Made by a program: the position numbers and the translations under genes. The notes beneath the pieces were generated by a model that was given only the letters and a program-made list of their open reading frames with translations, made no database searches and was not told the DNA's origin. A DNA stretch of 64,000 bases from REEB506 sp040381035 (GTDB taxonomy: Bacteria > Pseudomonadota > Alphaproteobacteria > Caulobacterales > Aquidulcibacteraceae), in contig JBEIHY010000003.1 of NCBI GenBank assembly GCA_040381035.1, forward strand, positions 25,239-89,238, in the 5' to 3' direction. Shown piece after piece: positions 59,986 through 64,000 of the stretch (the first letter of the stretch is position 1; each line of letters starts with the position of its first letter).

Positions 59986-60942
59986 CTAAAACCAGTTTCG
60001 CCATTTCGCCAGCGCGAACAGCGCCGCCGGCGCCGCCAGCATCATCCCGAACCCGACCCACGGCCCCCAGGGCGCATGAAACCAGGTCATGTGCTCGAAA
60101 TTCATCCCGAAGATCGAGGCGATCAGGGTTGGCGGCACGAACGCAATGGTGGCGACCGACAGCGCCTTCAGCGTGTTGTTCTGCGCCGCACCAACCAAGC
60201 CAAGCGTCGCGTCGAGCAGGAACACCAGATGGTTCTGCTGCGCCTCCGCGGTGCGCTCCAGTTGCTCGACATCGCGCAGCAGCAACATCAGCCTGTCGCG
60301 CGGCAGGCCGTAATCATGGCACACTTGGCTGACATGCTCACACAGCCGATGCAGCGAGGCGAGGCTGTCATGGGCCATCGCCGCCAATTCGCCAAGCCGG
60401 CCCAACGCGCGCAGATGCGCCCTCAGATCGCCGTCGCTTTCGCTGGCGAGGATGCGTGAGGACAGCGTGGTTTTCTCCGCCGCGCCTTCGTGTAGGACAT
60501 CGGCAATCCGCTCAATCAGCGCTTCGAGCAGAGCCAGAAACACGCCCGGCCCATCGGCCGCGCGCTCGATCCGCGCCGCCGAACGCGACGGGCCGATATC
60601 AAACGCGCGCGGATTGATCGTGCGCACGGTAACGAGCTTTGCGCCTTTCAGCACGAAGGTCACGGCGTCAGCCTTGAACGGGCCCTCGTCGCGCCGGCCA
60701 AGCAGCGTGGCGGTGAGGAACAGCGCGCCATCTTCGACATAGAAGCGCGCGCTTTCTTCGAGCGCCGAACGCTCCAGCGCGGTTGGCGCGTCGACGCCGA
60801 AGGCGTCCTCCACGGCGGCTTCTTCGGCTGCGATCGGCTGGTAGAGATCCGCCCAGACCACAGCCGGATCGACCAGGCCGGCTTGCGCATCGGCTGCCGG
60901 CGCGATCCGGCCGTCTAGGCTTTTCACATAGACAGTGAGCAT
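59986..60942 (-). CDS. corA: CorA-family divalent metal transporter
   Basis: A 318-residue transporter with a large cytoplasmic N-terminal domain and two C-terminal membrane helices. The selectivity signature GMNF occurs in PPTLIASIFGMNFEHMTWF. The funnel helix (RLMLLLRDVEQLERTAEAQQ) precedes helix 1. It probably moves Mg2+ (or Ni2+/Co2+). Membrane helix 2 ends at the C-terminus with KWRNWF. Confidence 0.9.
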   Translation of the reverse strand: MLTVYVKSLDGRIAPAADAQAGLVDPAVVWADLYQPIAAEEAAVEDAFGVDAPTALERSALEESARFYVEDGALFLTATLLGRRDEGPFKADAVTFVLKGAKLVTVRTINPRAFDIGPSRSAARIERAADGPGVFLALLEALIERIADVLHEGAAEKTTLSSRILASESDGDLRAHLRALGRLGELAAMAHDSLASLHRLCEHVSQVCHDYGLPRDRLMLLLRDVEQLERTAEAQQNHLVFLLDATLGLVGAAQNNTLKALSVATIAFVPPTLIASIFGMNFEHMTWFHAPWGPWVGFGMMLAAPAALFALAKWRNWF

Positions 60943-60973
60943 GACTCCGCGATAGCCGCGCCCGTCCGTGCGG

Positions 60974-62277
60974 TCAAACCTGGGCCAGCGCCTGATCGAG
61001 ATCGGCGATCAAATCGGCGGCGTCCTCGATGCCGATCGACAGGCGCACGCCTTCGGGCAGGGCGCCGGCTTGGATCTTCTGGGCGTCGCTCAGCTGGCGG
61101 TGGGTGGTGGAGGCCGAATGGATCACCAGCGAGCGGGTGTCGCCGATATTGGCGAGCAGCGAGAAAAGTTTCAGCGAGGAAGCGACCTTGTTGGCCGCGT
61201 GATAGCCGCCCTTCAGGCCGAAAGAGAACACACTGCCAGCGCCACCCGGGGCGTATTTCAGTGCGCGGCTGTGATGCTTGTGATCGCTCAAGCCTGCATA
61301 GCTCACCCACGCCACTTTCGGATGCGCCTGCAAGTGGCGCGCAACCGCCAAAGTGTTTTCGACATGTTTCTTCATCCTGAGCGGCAGGGTTTCGATGCCG
61401 GTGAGGATCAGGAAGGCGTTGAACGGCGATAGCGCCGGGCCGATATCGCGCAGCGCAAAGGCGCGCAAAGCCAGCGCCATGGAGATGTTCACTGGCCCGC
61501 CACCCAAATCGATGCCGCCAAACACCTTGTGAATCTTCAAGCCGTTATAGAAGGCGAGCGGATCGGTGAGCGTGGCGAACTTGCCGGGATGTTTGCCCCA
61601 GTCGAAGGCGCCGGCGTCGACCGCCACGCCGCCGATCGAATTGTCGGGCCCGCCGAGAAATTTCGTCGCCGAATGCACGACAATATCGGCGCCCCATTCG
61701 ATCGGTTTGATCAGGTAGGGCGTGGCCATGGTGTTGTCGCCGATGAGCGGCGCGCCGGCGTCATGCGCGACCTGTGCGACGGCTTCGATGTCAGTACGAG
61801 CCCGCCGGGATTGGCGATGCTTTCGATGAAGACCGCTTTGGTCTTTTCGTTCACTGCTGCTTTCAGGCTGTCGGGATCGTCGATATCAAACCACTTCACG
61901 CGCCAGTCGTACTTTTTCCAGCTGTGTGCGAATTGATTGATCGAGCCGCCATAGAGCTGCTTTGCCGCGGCGAATTCCGCGCCCGGCTCCATCAGAACGT
62001 GAAAGATCAGATGCTGCGCAGCATGGCCCGAGGCCGCCGCCACCGCCGCCGTGCCGCCTTCGAGAGCGGCCACGCGATTTTCGAGCACGGCTGTCGTTGG
62101 ATTGGTCAGCCTGGTATAGATATTGCCGAATTCTTGCAGCGCAAACAGCCGCGCGGCGTGATCGGCGTCCTGGAAGACAAAGCTCGATGTCTGATGGATC
62201 GGTGTGGCGCGCGAGCCCGTCACCGGATCAGGCGCAGCGCCGGCATGGACGGCGAGGATATCGAAAGCATGCGACAT
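60974..62277 (-). pseudogene. metY: O-acetylhomoserine sulfhydrylase, frameshifted
   Basis: A PLP enzyme of the Cys/Met gamma-synthase family split into two frames. The first piece (62277 to about 61795) begins FDILAVHAGAAPDPVTGSRA and reaches AVFIESIANPGGLV. The second resumes TDIEAVAQVAHDAGAPLIGD-NTMATPY in another frame and continues to 60974 with VHSATKFLGGPDNSIGGVAV (Lys = PLP site). A single missing base near 61796-61797 restores the frame. It is a pseudogene or a base-calling error. An IS1380-like element lies about 90 bases upstream, in the promoter region. Confidence 0.85.
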
Positions 62278-62365
62278 CGGCGGCCTCCTGAAGCCGGCCC
62301 GCCGTGCTTACGCAGGCGCTGCACCAAAGTCAGCGCGTGAATTGTGGTTTGTGCGTTGAGCCGAG

Positions 62366-64000
62366 CTAACCCGCATTTCTCACCGAGGTCCATTTTTAGC
62401 ATTGCTCTTCGCGTTGTCGAAAGACCGTAGGCTGATGGCTGGGCGCCGCGCACGCCGTCCGCATCGCCGCCTTTGCGAGGCGGCGTCTGGCAGGTCGTTG
62501 ATGGGCTCCATTGTTGATGGGAAGGGCGAAGCGGGGGCTCTCAGGCGGCGGATAGTCGCCTGTGCGCGTGGGCCCACTCGTTGGCCCAGGGATGGGCTGT
62601 CGCCATCGCGAACTTGATGCGTCGTACCGAGACAACAATGCGCGCTCCGAGCTTCAGGAGCTTAAGCCGTATCGTGCCGCAGGAGGCGGTAGCGAACTGT
62701 GTATCGGCAAGCCCGATCCGGCGCAGAGCGCAGATCAGAACATAGGCCATCGATGCGAACCACAGGCGCAGCTGATTGGCCGCCATGGTCGCCGCCGATG
62801 TCCGGTCGCAGAACATATCCGCCTGGCATTCCTTGATCCGGTTCTCCATGTCCCCACGCGCGCAGTAGATGTCTTCATAAAGAGGGCGTGCGCCGCGGTC
62901 CCTGCGTTTCAGGGAGGTGACCACAAAGCGTGGATTGGCCTCTCCTTGGGTCCACTCAGCCTTGGCGATAACCCGGCGTTCGCGCGACCAGCTCTTCAGC
63001 GTGCTCCAGGTGAAGTCTTTAAAGACCCGCTCCGCCCGACCGCTGGAAAGGCTCTTTTGTTGCGCCTGTTGCAGCTCTTTGCTGATCGTGTCGACCAGGC
63101 GCGCATTGCGGGCAAGCCCGAATACATAGTCGACGCGGTTGTTTTCACACCATTCCATCAGATCGTTCCGGCAGAAGCCGGGACTCGGCGCGCAGCAGAA
63201 TGCGGGTCCGCGGCCAGCGCTGGCGGATCTGCTTCGTGATCCGGATAACCTCCTCCAGCGCTCCCGCCGCCCCATCGATATTGGCTGGCCTGAGCTTTGC
63301 CGCCAGCAGATGGCGACCACAGAAGATGTAGAGCGGCAGATAGCAGTAGCCGTCATAATACCCGTGGAAGAACCGGCCTTCCTGATGGCCGTGCAGGGGA
63401 TCGTCGGTGGCGTCCAGATCCAGAATGATCTGGCCCGGAGCCCGCGGCTGGGACTCCATGAACAGATCCACGAACAGGGCTTCAATCGCTCCCGGATCGT
63501 GGCTGATCCGGTGATACCGGGTCGGCTCCGTCCGGCTCAGCTCAAGACGGTTCAGCGTGCTCTTGCCGGCCACAGGTGCGCAGTCCGACCGATTGGCGCA
63601 GAGCTTACCGGCCAGCACCGCCATCACCGGATCATGACGCAGGTGATCGTGGTCGTTGAGGTCCTCATAGCCAAGCGCAAGGCCAAACACCCGCTGCGCC
63701 ACAAGCGTCGCCACTTCGTGCTCAATCAGGTCAGGACGGCGATAGTCGCGGAAGCATCCGGCAAACCGGTTGATCAGCCGGATCCGGCGATCGGTTGCCC
63801 CCAGCAGGAGCCCGCCGGCATCCGAGGTGACCGCGCCGCCATCAAAGGCAGCCACAACTTTGCGCTTTTCAACTCTGGAAAAGCCGAACAAATCGGAGGT
63901 ACATTCTGTTTGCATCGGGGTGGCCTTTCGCTCTGCGCTTTGACTTTGTCGCAAAACGAAATTCTCAGAGTTCGCGCCCCGATGCACCTCCTACCTTTGA
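62366..64000 (-). mobile_element. IS1380-like insertion sequence (right end outside window)
   Basis: Holds an IS1380-family transposase in two frames. CTAACCCGCATTTCTCAC (62366-62383) resembles an IS1380-type terminal inverted repeat and is my guess for the left end; the right end and target duplication are beyond 64000. Inserted on the 5' side of metY. Confidence 0.7.
62541..63915 (-). pseudogene. IS1380-family transposase, frameshifted
   Basis: A DDE transposase in two frames. The first frame runs 63915 to about 63180 with KRKVVAAFDGGAVTSDAGGL and ILDLDATDDPLHGHQEGRFF (first Asp). The second runs to 62541 with GFCRNDLMEWCENNRVDYVF and YCARGDMENRIKECQADMF (catalytic Glu region). An extra C (run of three G on the plus strand at 63180-63182) breaks the frame inside the LLRAD-S-G-F motif, and the expected Asp codon there reads GAG. 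AAAGG lies 8-9 bases before the ATG. Confidence 0.88.

Noticed and set aside
62278..62365. SAM riboswitch before metY
   Set aside because: The leader has a GCGCTG/CAGCGC hairpin but none of the conserved SAM-II-type core that I could recognise.

Overview
The window is a GC-rich alphaproteobacterial chromosome segment, most like Caulobacterales. The main reason is the flagellar gene layout. flgI-cheL-flbY is divergent from fliX, and flgFGAH is divergent from fliLM. A FlaEY-like protein converges on flbY, and a CtrA-type box lies upstream of fliL. A single-cysteine DksA, an ETF-ubiquinone oxidoreductase and a terminase remnant of gene-transfer-agent type fit the same group. Strain identity cannot be set from the sequence alone.

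Layout. (1) 1-14.4 kb holds flagellar genes: flaEY (5' end off the window), flbY, cheL, flgI, fliX, dksA, flgH, flgA, flgG, flgF, fliL, fliM, two small membrane or MotE-like proteins and a very large exported TPR protein. (2) 14.4-29 kb is housekeeping: a glycosyltransferase/DUF2064 pair, a lytic transglycosylase, a family-4-like uracil-DNA glycosylase with an altered motif, ETF-QO, a TPR lipoprotein, ispE, a phospho-sugar transferase, a polyprenyl synthase, a tRNA methyltransferase-like gene, a DsbA-fold isomerase and malic enzyme. (3) 29-48.3 kb holds an S49 peptidase, glyQ without glyS, periplasmic msrA, a CoxE-like VWA protein, mutS, glnD, a SpoU methyltransferase, a second UDG-superfamily protein, a COQ9-like protein, ybjN-proC, a Uma2 nuclease-like gene and an ABC-F ATPase. 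(4) 48.3-52.7 kb holds a decayed phage/GTA terminase, a 75-bp tandem repeat that overlaps the end of groEL, groEL, groES with a sigma-32-like promoter and a degenerate CIRCE, and a divergent ClpP-like protease. (5) 52.7-62.3 kb holds asnB, serB, miaA, ilvB with a leader-peptide attenuator, a VapBC-type toxin-antitoxin pair with a palindromic operator, a PTPS-like protein, corA and a frameshifted metY. (6) 62.4-64 kb is an IS1380-like element with a broken transposase, running off the right edge.

The flagellar genes build the basal body (P-ring, L-ring, distal rod, C-ring switch). They also encode the Caulobacter-type checkpoint protein FliX. A repeated TTTGCCGGG half-site in both divergent flagellar promoter regions could be a shared regulator site, possibly FlbD ftr-like, but this is inference.

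The most notable non-coding signals are the ilvB attenuator, a strong intrinsic terminator inside the maeB leader, and the 75-bp groEL-tail repeat, whose hairpin loop contains the groEL stop codon. No tRNA, rRNA or CRISPR array was recognised. All calls come from reading motifs and context; no database search was run.
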